The position numbers were made by a program, and so were the translations under genes. 64,000 nt of DNA from positions 1 through 64,000 of the forward strand of contig JAQWBH010000002.1 of assembly GCA_028707405.1 (NCBI GenBank), written 5' to 3'. The notes beneath the pieces are model-generated. The model made no database searches and was not told the DNA's origin. It saw nothing but the letters and a program-made list of their open reading frames with translations. Shown here in pieces: positions 1 through 8,390 of this stretch. This DNA is from Parabacteroides sp. (GTDB lineage Bacteria; Bacteroidota; Bacteroidia; Bacteroidales; Tannerellaceae). Numbering within the stretch: the stretch's first letter is position 1; each line of letters opens with the position of its first letter.

Positions 1-683
1 TCTGAAAGCGTTTTTGCTGTTTCAGAAACCACCTGACCGCTAAAAATATTACCTACCGTATTTTCGATAACTTTGCTTTCCTTATCCCCATAATCCCGGC
101 GTAACTGGCTGAAATCCTGAAAGCCCGAACAATCCGCTACCTTGTTGCTTCGTGCCGTTGCTATCAGGTTATCCAGTCCCCGAAAATAGATAGCAGGTAA
201 TTCATCTATGATTACAGAACTTTTCAGTTGGTGCTTCTTGTTTATCAACTTCACGATACGGGAATTATATAATCCCAAAGCACAGGAATAGATATTTTGG
301 CGGTCGGGATTATTGCCTACCACCAAAATTTTAGGTTCTTCCGGGTTGTTTATATCCAGTGAAAAATCATCCCCTGTCATTACCCAATATAAAGCCGGGC
401 TTATCATACGGGAAAGCGGGATTTTAGCACTTGCAAGCTGCCCCTGAAGCTGGTCTTGGGCGTTGGATTCCCATGCGTCCATGAACGGTGAAAGGTAGTT
501 TTCCAGTTCGGGATAACTGGCTAAAATCGTGAATGTATCGGAGTATTTCTTATTCAGGAACTCGATGGCGTGCGGGAATGTACAATACTTTCCACCCTGA
601 TAGATTTTCAAAAACCACACAATAGAAGCCAGTAAGATAATCGGACTTTCCACAAAGAAGTCCCCTTGCTTGCTTATCCAACT
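1..683 (-). pseudogene. mobC: MobC/TraG-family conjugation coupling protein, C-terminal fragment
   Basis: An open minus-strand frame with no start codon runs from the IS boundary out of the window. Read from the IS it contains DFFVESPIILLASIVWFL, then a Walker B-like VIIDELPAIYFRGLDNL and GFQDFSQLRRDYGDKESK, which I recognise as the ATPase and TraM-recognition part of Bacteroidales MobC (VirD4/TraG-type coupling protein). In this family the protein is a hexameric membrane ATPase that brings relaxase-bound DNA to the mating channel. The N-terminal membrane anchor and Walker A are absent: the frame meets a TAG inside the IS end at 693-695, and the DNA beyond the IS is unrelated. The 3' end lies outside the window. 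It is a broken gene left from a conjugative or mobilizable element. Confidence 0.8.
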
Positions 684-684
684 G

Positions 685-710
685 TGTAGATACTAATTGA
701 AAAATGCGCC
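685..710 (+). repeat. IS21 left terminal inverted repeat
   Basis: This 26-bp end begins TGTAGATACTAATTGAAAA and pairs with 3195-3220 in inverted orientation, with mismatches only at positions 20 and 21. It abuts the broken mobC frame. Confidence 0.9.
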
Positions 711-760
711 ACCATAATAGTAATAACGACCTTTGCATGTTCTAATATGTGAAGGAAAAA

Positions 761-2368
761 ATGAAAAATATGGTAGAAAGACAAACGATTATACACATGT
801 ATTGAGTAGACGGTTATAGCAAGCGTCATATCTCTCGTGAGTTACATATCAGTCGGCACACTGTCGATGATGTATTGGCAGAGTATGAAGCAGCCTTGTG
901 CAGTGCCGATCCGAATGATGCTTTGGGTGACCTGCTCACCATCCAACCGCACTATGACAGTTCTAAGCGTAAACCTCGTAAGCTTACTTTGGAGATTAAG
1001 AATGAAATTGATTCTTGCCTGCATAAGAACGCGATAAAGATCGCTATGGGCATGCGCAAACAACGTATGCTAAAAAAAGACATTCACCTGCATTTATTAT
1101 CAATCGGTTATTCTATCGGTTATGCGACAGTCTGTAATTACATCAGTTCCAAGGATACGGCTAAGGAAAAGAAGAAAAGCGAGGCGTTTATCCGCCTGTA
1201 CTACGTTCCCGGAGAGATTGTCGAGTTCGATTGGGGAGAAGTCATTCTTTTCATAGACGATGTCAAGACAAAATTCTATTTGGCGGTATTCACTTTCGGT
1301 CACAGCAGTGGCAGGTATGCTTATTTGTTCCGACATCAGAATACTTTAGCCTTCATGGAGTCGCACCGGAACTTCTTCAGAGATGTAGACGGTGTGCCCT
1401 CCACCATGGTCTATGACAATATGCGGGTAGCCATAAAGGAGTTTGTTGGTCCGGGTCAAAAGAGCCCCACTGAATCCCTGTTGAAGATGTCGGGCTTTTA
1501 CCGCTTCTCTTTTCGCTTTTGCAATATACGGGCCGGTTGGGAAAAAGGGCATGTGGAACGGAGCGTGGAGTTTGTCAGGAGAAAAGCCTTTTGTATAACC
1601 GATTGTTTTAAAGACATACAGTCCGCACAGGACTATCTGAGCAAGACTTGTGATTGTATCAATAAAGAAAGCGGCAGCTTGTCCACAAGCCAGAAAGCGT
1701 CCCGTCTCCAGGCGGACTTATCTTCCCTAAAACCCTTTCCCGGTAATATGGGATGCTTCGAGGTATCGGAGTATATGGTTGACAAATGGTCTACGATCAG
1801 TCTGAAAAATGTTCATTAATCCGTTCCCGACAATCTGGTGGGAGAAAAACTGCTGGTTAAAATCTACAGTGAGAAGATTGTTATCCTCAATGGCTGGGAG
1901 AAGGTCGCTTCCCATCAGAGGAGTTACAGTAGTGGAGACTGGTGTATTATACTGGAACATTACCTCAGGACATTGCTTCGCAAGCCCAGTGCATTGACAA
2001 ACTCGGTGGTTTGGCACAATGCACCCGGTGGCATCAAGAAGCTTTACCAGAACCACTTCTCCGATCAGAACAAGGAATTTATTACCTTATTGATATATGC
2101 CAAGGAGAAGGGATTTGCGCAAACAAACATCATGGAAGCCTACAGGGAACTTACCAAGCGTGGGGTCAGAAAAGTATCAGCCGAGCAAATAAAGGCTATG
2201 CTGCATGGTCAGACAACACAGGATAGTGAAAGAGTCGGCCAGCATACCTTATTAACCATACAGGAAGAAAATATAGAGAAAGAAGCCACGGGAACACTTG
2301 AAGGTATCACCGCACTTATGGGAACTGCAAATAGTGAAAGTCTTATTTATAACAGCATGAAAATATAG
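761..2368 (+). pseudogene. istA: IS21 transposase IstA, interrupted by two stop codons
   Basis: IstA is the DDE transposase of IS21 elements. The frame starts at ATG 761 after a purine-rich GAAGGAAAAA and has an N-terminal helix-turn-helix ([18 protein letters not shown]). The catalytic region is present: [14 protein letters not shown] and [10 protein letters not shown] supply the D, D and E. One frame covers the whole gene but is broken by TGA at 803-805 (codon 15) and TAA at 1817-1819 (inside the expected H-Y-SVPDNLVG motif, so probably Tyr to stop). The middle part alone (875-1819) could start at an internal ATG but lacks the DNA-binding N-terminus. The last segment runs to 2368, 5 bp before istB. 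Confidence 0.9.
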
Positions 2369-2373
2369 TATTT

Positions 2374-3126
2374 ATGGTATCAGAAAAAGAACTGGCATAC
2401 AAATATGCTACTGAGTTAAAATTACTCACTTTTAGAGATGAATTGGACAGCCTGCTTACTAGGGTGGCAGAGGAAAACTGGACCCATTTGCATTTAGTTG
2501 CGGAGTTACTTCGCAAAGAAAGTAACAGAAGGGTCGAAAACAGGAAACGGGCACGTATCAAGGCCGCAAACTTCCCGCAAATGAAATATATGCATGAGCT
2601 CATTACGCAGGAACTTCCACAGGATGCCAGGACGGCATTGCCTGAGCTAGAGACACTCGATTTTATTAAGCAGGGAAGGAAATGTTGTCTTATATGGGAA
2701 TCCAGGAACTGGAAAAACACATATGCAACAGCATTGGGGATCAAAGCATGTGAACAGGAACTCACAGTACTATTTACATCCGTACCACAGTTGCTTACGC
2801 AAATTAGGGAGGCTAGATCCGCTAAAACACTCAGAACACTACAAATACGGTTTGAAAAGTATGACCTGGTTGTATGTGATGAGTTCGGATATGTGAGTTG
2901 CGATAAGGAAGGAGGAGAGTTACTCTTCAATCACCTATCACTCAGAGCAGGGAAAAAGACTACAATCATTACCACAAAACTTGCATTTAACAGGTGGAAT
3001 GAAATTATTAAAGACAAAGTACTGGTGGCGGCAATGGTAGATAGGTTAACTCATAAAGCATACCTGATAAACATGAGTGGACAGTCCTACAGATTAAAAG
3101 AAACGCAGAAAATGAGGGAGAAATAA
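2374..3126 (+). pseudogene. istB: IS21 helper ATPase IstB with scrambled P-loop
   Basis: IstB is the AAA+ ATPase that licenses target choice by IstA. The frame is open for 250 codons and keeps Walker B (LVVCDEFGYV) and the sensor region (TIITTKLAFNRW). The Walker A motif is missing in this frame: residues about 102-117 read RKCCLIWESRNWKNTY. In the frame one base over, 2681-2722 encodes NVVLYGNPGTGKTH, the normal P-loop. A one-base gain near 2674-2678 and a one-base loss near 2720-2726 therefore cancel out but destroy ATP binding. Paired indels from sequencing error are possible, but the stops in istA also support decay. Confidence 0.87.
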
Positions 3127-3194
3127 AACAAATAATAACTTAATATTTTACTTTTGCACAGAATTATGAAGGGATCACTTTTCAATTAGAAAAC

Positions 3195-3220
3195 GGCGCG
3201 CTTTTCAATTAGTATCTACA
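3195..3220 (-). repeat. IS21 right terminal inverted repeat
   Basis: Inverted copy of 685-710, ending ..TTAGTATCTACA at 3220. Confidence 0.9.
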
Positions 3221-3390
3221 CGTATGCGATCTGTAATCTGTATGTCGGCAAGATGCTCTTCATTTCCAGGCTTGGAATTTTGCCCTCTATTTGCCCTCAC
3301 AAATAAGAACAGGCGTAAAATAGCGGTATATATTTAATGATCACTAACAAATAAGGCAGCTACTAAAAACGTAACTGCCTTATTTTCAAG
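3221..3390. other. tRNA-proximal remnant with TTTGCCCTC direct repeats
   Basis: This 170-bp stretch lies between the IS and the 3' end of tRNA-Arg and has no convincing gene. Two copies of TTTGCCCTC (3279-3287 and 3290-3298) are 11 bp apart, about one helical turn, which suits a pair of protein-binding sites. On the minus strand an ATG at about 3263 opens a 15-codon frame cut off by the IS end. By position it could be the beginning of an integrase gene and its arm sites, since integrases commonly sit beside a tRNA target, but the sequence is too short to prove it. Confidence 0.4.
3349..3385 (-). terminator. Hairpin terminator after tRNA-Arg
   Basis: An 11-bp perfect inverted repeat (AAATAAGGCAG with CTGCCTTATTT) with a 15-nt loop lies 5 bp downstream of the tRNA 3' end. 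Read on the minus strand it is followed by a moderately T-rich stretch. Confidence 0.65.
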
Positions 3391-3464
3391 TGATTCGGCC
3401 GGGATTCGAACCCGGGACCCACAGCTTAGAAGGCTGTTGCTCTATCCAGCTGAGCTACCGAACC
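3391..3464 (-). tRNA. tRNA-Arg (anticodon UCU)
   Basis: The 74-nt cloverleaf starts GGTTCGGTAGCTCAGC and ends with discriminator A. The acceptor stem GGTTCGG pairs with CCGAATC (one G-U pair), the anticodon loop CTTCTAA gives UCU (3428-3430), and the T arm carries GGTTCGAATCC. CCA is not encoded. It reads AGA/AGG arginine codons. Its 3' end faces the mobile-element remnant, the usual orientation for tRNA genes used as integration sites. Confidence 0.97.
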
Positions 3465-3480
3465 ATCCTTAAATGCGGTG

Positions 3481-3511
3481 CAAAGGTAGTGCTAATATTT
3501 GATTCTGCAAA
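3481..3511 (-). promoter_or_regulatory. tRNA-Arg promoter (TTTG-N19-TACCTTTG)
   Basis: On the minus strand TTTG (3511-3508) and TACCTTTG (3488-3481) are 19 nt apart, a complete Bacteroidetes primary-sigma promoter. The -7 box ends 16 nt before the tRNA. Confidence 0.8.
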
Positions 3512-3527
3512 CGCTTTATTTGTTTTT

Positions 3528-5873
3528 TTAAAATGGATAACCTACAGCAAAATGCCATGCGAAGTTGCTTCCGAAGTTAGGATGCAGAATCGCCCAACGC
3601 TTTGCTCCCTCCTCTTGAGGATTATAAGCCTTCCACCCTGTATCGAAACGAATCAAGAAGAAGTCAAAATCTAACCGAAGTCCTACTCCATAGGAAGAGG
3701 CTATTTCCTTGTAAAAACGGGAAAAATCAAAATTACCATTCGGGCGACTCACATCTTTGTGAAATGTCCATATATTACCTCCATCAATAAAGGTTGCCAA
3801 TTCAAACTTCCAAAATAGTTTTGTCCGATATTCAAGATTTATATCCAAACGAATATCACCTGTCTGTTGCGCAAATGAATGTATCGAATCAGTAGGCATA
3901 CTTCCCGGACCTAAAGAACGGACAGACCAACCACGAACGCTGTTAGCGCCTCCTGAGAAATAACTACGCTCGAAAGGTAGCATTCTGCTATTACCATAAG
4001 GATAGCCAACGCCTACTCCAAAATGGAACGCGATGCGGCTGCGATTATCCAGTACAAGTCCTTTAGCAAAATCGATATCACCTTTTACAAATTGCGCATA
4101 GTTAATGCCAAAAAGTTTGTAACGCCCTTCAGGATCTTTTTCAGCATGGGTCAGTTCCGATAATGCATAAAGCAGATTCCCTGCCATATCGAAAGAGACA
4201 CGCATGGAATGTGTGTTACGCAAACGATTCTGAGGATTGAAATTGTTGAAAGAATAGGTATAACCCGTTCCTAACACAAACTGATCCGTAAAGTTATATA
4301 GCAAAGCTGATTCAGGCAGACTCCGTCTGAAAGTAGAATCTACTTTTGGTATATGTACATAGTCGACATCCAGCAACTTAAACACATGACGCGCTTGTGT
4401 ATTGCTGCGCTCCTGCCATATATAACTCCATCCCCCCGACAATATCGCACGCTCGAACTCAGGACGTGTCTGAAAATTATAGCTGACTTTCAATTCAGAA
4501 GTAGCGCGAATTTTTCGCCTATATGATTCGCTTAAGAATGGAAAGAGAAAGCGAGGAAACAAGATAGACGATTCAGCACCGAATTCCCAATAGTTCTTTC
4601 CTTCCGATTTAGACAAGGCTTCGTAAGCCCCACGCACTTTGGTGGAAAACACTTCTGCCCCTCTGAACAAGTTGCGGTGCTGATAATTGATACTGGAAGC
4701 AAAACCGAAATCTCCTGCGGAGTTGGTACCTTCCAGATCAACACCAAATCCTTGTATCTTGGCAGGAGATGTCAATATTGTACAATTCAACTTACTCGTA
4801 TCAGACTCATTGACTTCTGTAAAACGAATGTTCACATTTCGCAAAGCACGCAAAGTGGTAAAAGAAGCATAAGTCTGTTCCACATTCCGCTCGTTATAAA
4901 GTCTTCCCGGCATGATAAAATTACTCCTCCGCAAAACACTCGGCCGTATGCTTCGTCCATTCTTTCCATAAATAATTTTCACATGACCAATATACATTGA
5001 ATCGCGCTTGCCCAACGTATCCATATCAAGGGTCAGAGGGTCATAGTCGGTAATAATCGAGACATCTTTAATATAATACTGGTGGTGCGTAGTATCAACA
5101 ACAGAACCATCAGGTCTTTCAAAACGATATGGCCGCAAAAACATATCTACATCGACCTTATGATTTCCGGCTGAACTATCGGCTATATAAGAAAGATGCT
5201 CACGATTGAAAGTATAGTATCCATTTCTTCGCATCAACGTTGTAATACGCTGGCGTTCCTTATCCAGCACATCACGGTCAAACAAAACATTATCTTTTAA
5301 CAATGGAGCATAATCATCCGAAAATGTGCGGAATGAGGAAGAAAAAACTGAATGATGAGGTGCTTTAAGATGTGCTATACTGTCAATAACCGAATCATCC
5401 AAATTCATTGTGTAATGACCAATACGATAAGGTTCATTCGATTTTATCCGATAAGTGACTTGTGCTTTTTTACGTTTCGAAGTATCGATTACTACGCTTA
5501 CCTCCGCATTCGCGTACCCTTTATTGATAAAGAATCGTCTTAACTCATCGCTCGATTGAAATACCAATGCAGAATCCAGAATAACAGGCGCTTCACCAAT
5601 GCGACGAAGTTGGCGACTTAACCACTTTTTTTCATCTCGCCCTGACCAATCGTATACGTAAAGCTGCCATTTCATAAGTCCGAAAGCCTTAAAATTGGGT
5701 TGCTGCCGAAGATATGGCTTAAGATCAGATGGCTTGTAACTCTTGTTGTCAGACAAAATATTCACCTTATCAAGCAAATATTCTCCTTCGCCAACATATC
5801 GAGTCGAACTACAAGAGACCAATATCTGTATGAAGCATACAAAATAAATTATTCGGAGGATTACCTTCATCAT
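3528..5873 (-). CDS. tamL: TamL-type BamA/TamA-family outer membrane protein
   Basis: A 781-residue outer-membrane assembly factor. A short signal ends in a lipobox (LVSCSS), so the N-terminus is probably lipidated, which separates TamL of Bacteroidetes from Gram-negative TamA. POTRA-like segments fill roughly the first half (DKVNILSDN.., YRIGHYTMNL), followed by a 16-strand-type surface-antigen barrel with the loop motif YFSGGANSVRGW and a terminal aromatic residue (AVGYPF). The family works in insertion of outer-membrane proteins, in partnership with inner-membrane TamB in many bacteria; no tamB is next to it here. It is transcribed toward the tRNA and diverges from the rRNA methyltransferase gene across a 73-bp gap with back-to-back promoters. 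Confidence 0.88.
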   Translation of the reverse strand: MMKVILRIIYFVCFIQILVSCSSTRYVGEGEYLLDKVNILSDNKSYKPSDLKPYLRQQPNFKAFGLMKWQLYVYDWSGRDEKKWLSRQLRRIGEAPVILDSALVFQSSDELRRFFINKGYANAEVSVVIDTSKRKKAQVTYRIKSNEPYRIGHYTMNLDDSVIDSIAHLKAPHHSVFSSSFRTFSDDYAPLLKDNVLFDRDVLDKERQRITTLMRRNGYYTFNREHLSYIADSSAGNHKVDVDMFLRPYRFERPDGSVVDTTHHQYYIKDVSIITDYDPLTLDMDTLGKRDSMYIGHVKIIYGKNGRSIRPSVLRRSNFIMPGRLYNERNVEQTYASFTTLRALRNVNIRFTEVNESDTSKLNCTILTSPAKIQGFGVDLEGTNSAGDFGFASSINYQHRNLFRGAEVFSTKVRGAYEALSKSEGKNYWEFGAESSILFPRFLFPFLSESYRRKIRATSELKVSYNFQTRPEFERAILSGGWSYIWQERSNTQARHVFKLLDVDYVHIPKVDSTFRRSLPESALLYNFTDQFVLGTGYTYSFNNFNPQNRLRNTHSMRVSFDMAGNLLYALSELTHAEKDPEGRYKLFGINYAQFVKGDIDFAKGLVLDNRSRIAFHFGVGVGYPYGNSRMLPFERSYFSGGANSVRGWSVRSLGPGSMPTDSIHSFAQQTGDIRLDINLEYRTKLFWKFELATFIDGGNIWTFHKDVSRPNGNFDFSRFYKEIASSYGVGLRLDFDFFLIRFDTGWKAYNPQEEGAKRWAILHPNFGSNFAWHFAVGYPF

Positions 5874-5890
5874 TCTATTTTTTGCAAACG

Positions 5891-5898
5891 CAAATGTA
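5891..5898 (-). promoter_or_regulatory. -7 box of tamL
   Basis: TACATTTG on the minus strand, 18 nt before the tamL start. It mirrors an identical box on the plus strand 22 bp away. Confidence 0.65.
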
Positions 5899-5920
5899 AT
5901 TGAAATTAAAGAAATTCACG

Positions 5921-5928
5921 TACATTTG
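5921..5928 (+). promoter_or_regulatory. -7 box of the rRNA methyltransferase gene
   Basis: TACATTTG, exact TAnnTTTG match, 18 nt before the ATG at 5947. A TTG inside this box is not a credible start codon. Confidence 0.65.
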
Positions 5929-5946
5929 TTTTTAAAAAGAGTAAAG

Positions 5947-6717
5947 ATGATAAGTAAGTCAAAGGTAAAATACATTCATTCACTGAAAATGAAGAAATAT
6001 AGAGATGAAAATCAGACATTCGTTGCTGAAGGGAATAAATTAGTAAACGATATGCTGAAAGTTTTCCAGTGCCAGTTGCTGATTGCCAAACCGGCGTGGA
6101 TGGCTACGCAAGGAGATATTCGGGCTGAAGAACTATTCGTGGATGAAGACGAATGCATTCGTAAAGTAAGCTTTCTGAACAATCCGCAAGATGTATTAGC
6201 CGTTTTCAGGTTTCCAACATGGTCAATAAATAATGTACACCCGTCTGACTCGCTTATCCTTGCTCTTGATGGAATACAAGACCCGGGGAATTTAGGCACA
6301 ATTATTCGTCTTGCAGACTGGTTCGGAATAGAACATATTATTTGCAGTATAGATACAGCAGATGTTTTTAATCCTAAAACGGTTCAAGCTACAATGGGAG
6401 CATTATCTCATGTAAGCGTGTATTACACGGATCTATACTCTTATCTAAAAGCAGAAGGTCAAAAAAGTGTTCCTGTTTTCGGAACATTTTTAAATGGAGA
6501 GAACATGTATACAAGGCAACTATCGACAAATGGAATCATTGTTATGGGTAATGAAGGCAATGGTATTCGCCCGGAGATCGAATCACAGATTGATGAGAGG
6601 CTTTATATTCCAAACTTTCCGTCCGAACGAAAAACGTCAGAGTCGCTTAATGTAGCCATTGCAACAGCCGTGATTTGTGCTGAATTCAGGCGCCGTCAAA
6701 CGAACTCCTTCCAATAA
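5947..6717 (+). CDS. TrmH/SpoU-family RNA 2'-O-methyltransferase
   Basis: A 256-residue SPOUT enzyme that uses S-adenosylmethionine to methylate ribose 2'-OH in rRNA or tRNA. An N-terminal substrate-binding domain (KVKYIHSLKMKKYRDENQTFVAEG) is followed by the three SPOUT motifs: NLGTIIRLADWFGI, VMGNEGNGI and SLNVAIATAV, which form the knotted cofactor site. The start is ATG 5947, preceded by AAAAAGAGTAAAG; an in-frame TTG at 5926 lies inside the -7 box. The exact target base cannot be read from sequence. The last 81 bp overlap the end of the opposing gene. Confidence 0.9.
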   Translation: MISKSKVKYIHSLKMKKYRDENQTFVAEGNKLVNDMLKVFQCQLLIAKPAWMATQGDIRAEELFVDEDECIRKVSFLNNPQDVLAVFRFPTWSINNVHPSDSLILALDGIQDPGNLGTIIRLADWFGIEHIICSIDTADVFNPKTVQATMGALSHVSVYYTDLYSYLKAEGQKSVPVFGTFLNGENMYTRQLSTNGIIVMGNEGNGIRPEIESQIDERLYIPNFPSERKTSESLNVAIATAVICAEFRRRQTNSFQ

Positions 6718-7017
6718 TAAAAGATTAATCCGAGAGCCAACTTCAACCCCCTTTGAATAACCTATACGATCCAAATTTCTACTTAAGCAAATATCGTAAG
6801 GGAGTGGCTCTCCTTTTTCGAAACAGGCTTGCAGAGAGACTAATCCTGTTGCTTTAAAACAGGATAGGATGAGTATTCCATTATAAAATTCAGTATTTTC
6901 TATTTCTTCCTTAAGTGGATATATACCCCTGAAAATACCATTCTCATCCAACTCTATATAATGCAATTTATATAAGCGATGCCAAAATATATAATGAGAA
7001 GCCACTTTGCGTATCAT
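6637..7017 (-). CDS. Conserved Bacteroidales protein of unknown function
   Basis: A 126-residue soluble protein without signal peptide or recognised domain. It begins MIRKVASHYIFWHRLYKLHYIELD. I recognise the type as a small protein commonly found beside the DUF4296 lipoprotein and lspA in Bacteroidales, with no known function. Its ATG overlaps the stop of the upstream DUF4296 gene by 4 bp (ATGA), implying translational coupling. Its C-terminal 27 codons are antisense to the end of the methyltransferase gene. Confidence 0.7.
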   Translation of the reverse strand: MIRKVASHYIFWHRLYKLHYIELDENGIFRGIYPLKEEIENTEFYNGILILSCFKATGLVSLQACFEKGEPLPYDICLSRNLDRIGYSKGVEVGSRINLLLLEGVRLTAPEFSTNHGCCNGYIKRL

Positions 7018-7766
7018 CTGATAGCGCTGCCATAGTCATAACGAATCAAATTCAGGCTGTCAACATAAATCTTATTATAATCTTCATTGGAATTGTTCAT
7101 AAAGATATAACCATAAACACGTTGAACAGCCTTCCCCGGAATACTGCGAAGAATCACTTTATGATAGCCATCGAACTGAATCTTTTCGTTCATGACAACT
7201 GTGGTATCACCCAGATCAGCACACATATGCACATTCGGCTTATTACGAAGTTTATTATTGAGTCCCCAAACATTCATTCCCATAACAAAAACGCTTCCAG
7301 ACGGATAACCCATCTCCGGTTTAATACTAAAAACGACTCCATTACACAAAGCCTTGCGCGAAAACATCATAAAAGAGGGATTAGTCCAGATATTAATAGA
7401 ATCAGAGCGAAGAGATGAACCGGCATCTTTACCCAATTCTTTTTCTCGTTGATCTAAATCGGCTAAAATACGATCATAAACTTTAATATAGACATCCAGA
7501 TGACGACCGTACCACACTAATGCCGTATCATAATCGGCTTGGCTTATGCCGTGTTTGTGGAAAATCGATTCATAAAGGGCTTCTTTCTGAGCATCGTCTT
7601 GAAAATCGTTATGGCCCTCACTAATCATTGCCTCTGCGATCTGCATATCAGTCTGTACAGCCTGCATTTTCTTCTCCGAAAGAATGCCATGGGGAACCTT
7701 ACTACATGCCAGAAGCGTGACACCCAGTAAGATAACAATGCCATATCTATTTAGCGTACAACGCAT
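7014..7766 (-). CDS. DUF4296 lipoprotein
   Basis: A 250-residue lipoprotein: hydrophobic signal RYGIVILLGVTLLAC with the lipid-accepting Cys at residue 21. The segment LSEKKMQAVQTDMQIAEAMI followed by YESIFHKHGISQADYDTALVWYGRH is the DUF4296 signature, a Bacteroidetes family of unknown function. The C-terminal half is beta-rich. The ATG abuts the stop of lspA with no spacing, so it is part of the dksA-lspA-DUF4296 operon and is itself matured by the lspA product, as all lipoproteins are. Confidence 0.82.
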   Translation of the reverse strand: MRCTLNRYGIVILLGVTLLACSKVPHGILSEKKMQAVQTDMQIAEAMISEGHNDFQDDAQKEALYESIFHKHGISQADYDTALVWYGRHLDVYIKVYDRILADLDQREKELGKDAGSSLRSDSINIWTNPSFMMFSRKALCNGVVFSIKPEMGYPSGSVFVMGMNVWGLNNKLRNKPNVHMCADLGDTTVVMNEKIQFDGYHKVILRSIPGKAVQRVYGYIFMNNSNEDYNKIYVDSLNLIRYDYGSAIR

Positions 7767-8390
7767 TTATTTACTTTTGTTCTTACTGGTAAGACTATCC
7801 GATAATGTCTGGCGATAGAAAATCAACAACAGAAAAACACCTACACAGATTGAAGAATCGGCCAGATTAAATATAGGACGAAAGAAGACAAACTCTTCAC
7901 CACCCCAAAACGGCACCCATTCAGGTAATACAGTTTGAATCAATGGAAAATAAAACATGTCTACCACTTTACCATGAAGCCATCCGGCATAACCTCCGCT
8001 ATCAGGCATAAATGTAGCCAAATGTCCTACGCTATCATTGAATATTACACCATAAAAAATTGAATCAATAATATTGCCGATCGCACCTGCGAAAATTAAT
8101 GAAATGCAAGCAATAAAGCCAAAACTGTAATTCTGTTTCACCAATTTAAAAAGATAATAACCAATGAAGATAACAGCTATTATACGAAAAACAGACAAAA
8201 ACAGTTTGCCTATCACTTCAATGCCAAAGGCCATTCCAGGATTTTCTGTAAAGTAAAGATAAAACCACGGCGTGATCTCTATACTTTCATGCAGCATTAA
8301 ATGCGTCTTGATCCATATTTTCAGGGCCTGGTCAAGAATAAGGAGCAACACGACAATCGATGCTGCCCCCCAACCTTTGGGATATTTCAT
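7767..8390 (-). CDS. lspA: Lipoprotein signal peptidase (signal peptidase II)
   Basis: LspA cleaves signal peptides of diacylated prolipoproteins in the inner membrane. Several membrane segments are visible, with the family motifs NPGMAFG, GAIGNIID, KVVDMFYF and FNLADSS. By alignment with E. coli LspA the catalytic aspartates are Asp144 and Asp178. At 207 residues it is longer than the usual 160 or so because of an extended periplasmic loop (about 118-170), common in Bacteroidetes. The start directly follows the stop of the dksA-like gene. Confidence 0.95.
   Translation of the reverse strand: MKYPKGWGAASIVVLLLILDQALKIWIKTHLMLHESIEITPWFYLYFTENPGMAFGIEVIGKLFLSVFRIIAVIFIGYYLFKLVKQNYSFGFIACISLIFAGAIGNIIDSIFYGVIFNDSVGHLATFMPDSGGYAGWLHGKVVDMFYFPLIQTVLPEWVPFWGGEEFVFFRPIFNLADSSICVGVFLLLIFYRQTLSDSLTSKNKSK

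Larger units (their letters stand above)
685..3220 (+). mobile_element. IS21-family insertion sequence, degenerate
   Basis: The 2536-bp element is bounded by 26-bp inverted repeats starting TGTAGATACTAATTG that match at 24 of 26 positions. It has the istA-istB layout of IS21. A second copy of CTTTTCAATTAG lies just inside the right end (about 3178-3189), in line with the multiple end repeats of this family. Both genes are damaged, so the element is probably not autonomous. The bases outside the two ends (..TTATCCAACTG and CGTATGCG..) do not form the short direct repeat expected from a simple insertion. Confidence 0.92.

Noticed and set aside
550..738. 62-residue minus-strand protein crossing the IS end
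   Set aside because: It lies in a frame shifted by one from the clear mobC coding frame and starts inside the IS.
875..1819. Intact 314-residue transposase
   Set aside because: It is only the middle of istA; the same frame continues on both sides past stop codons at 803-805 and 1817-1819.
2374..3126. Intact IstB ATPase judged by length
   Set aside because: The P-loop is out of frame, so the protein would lack ATP binding.
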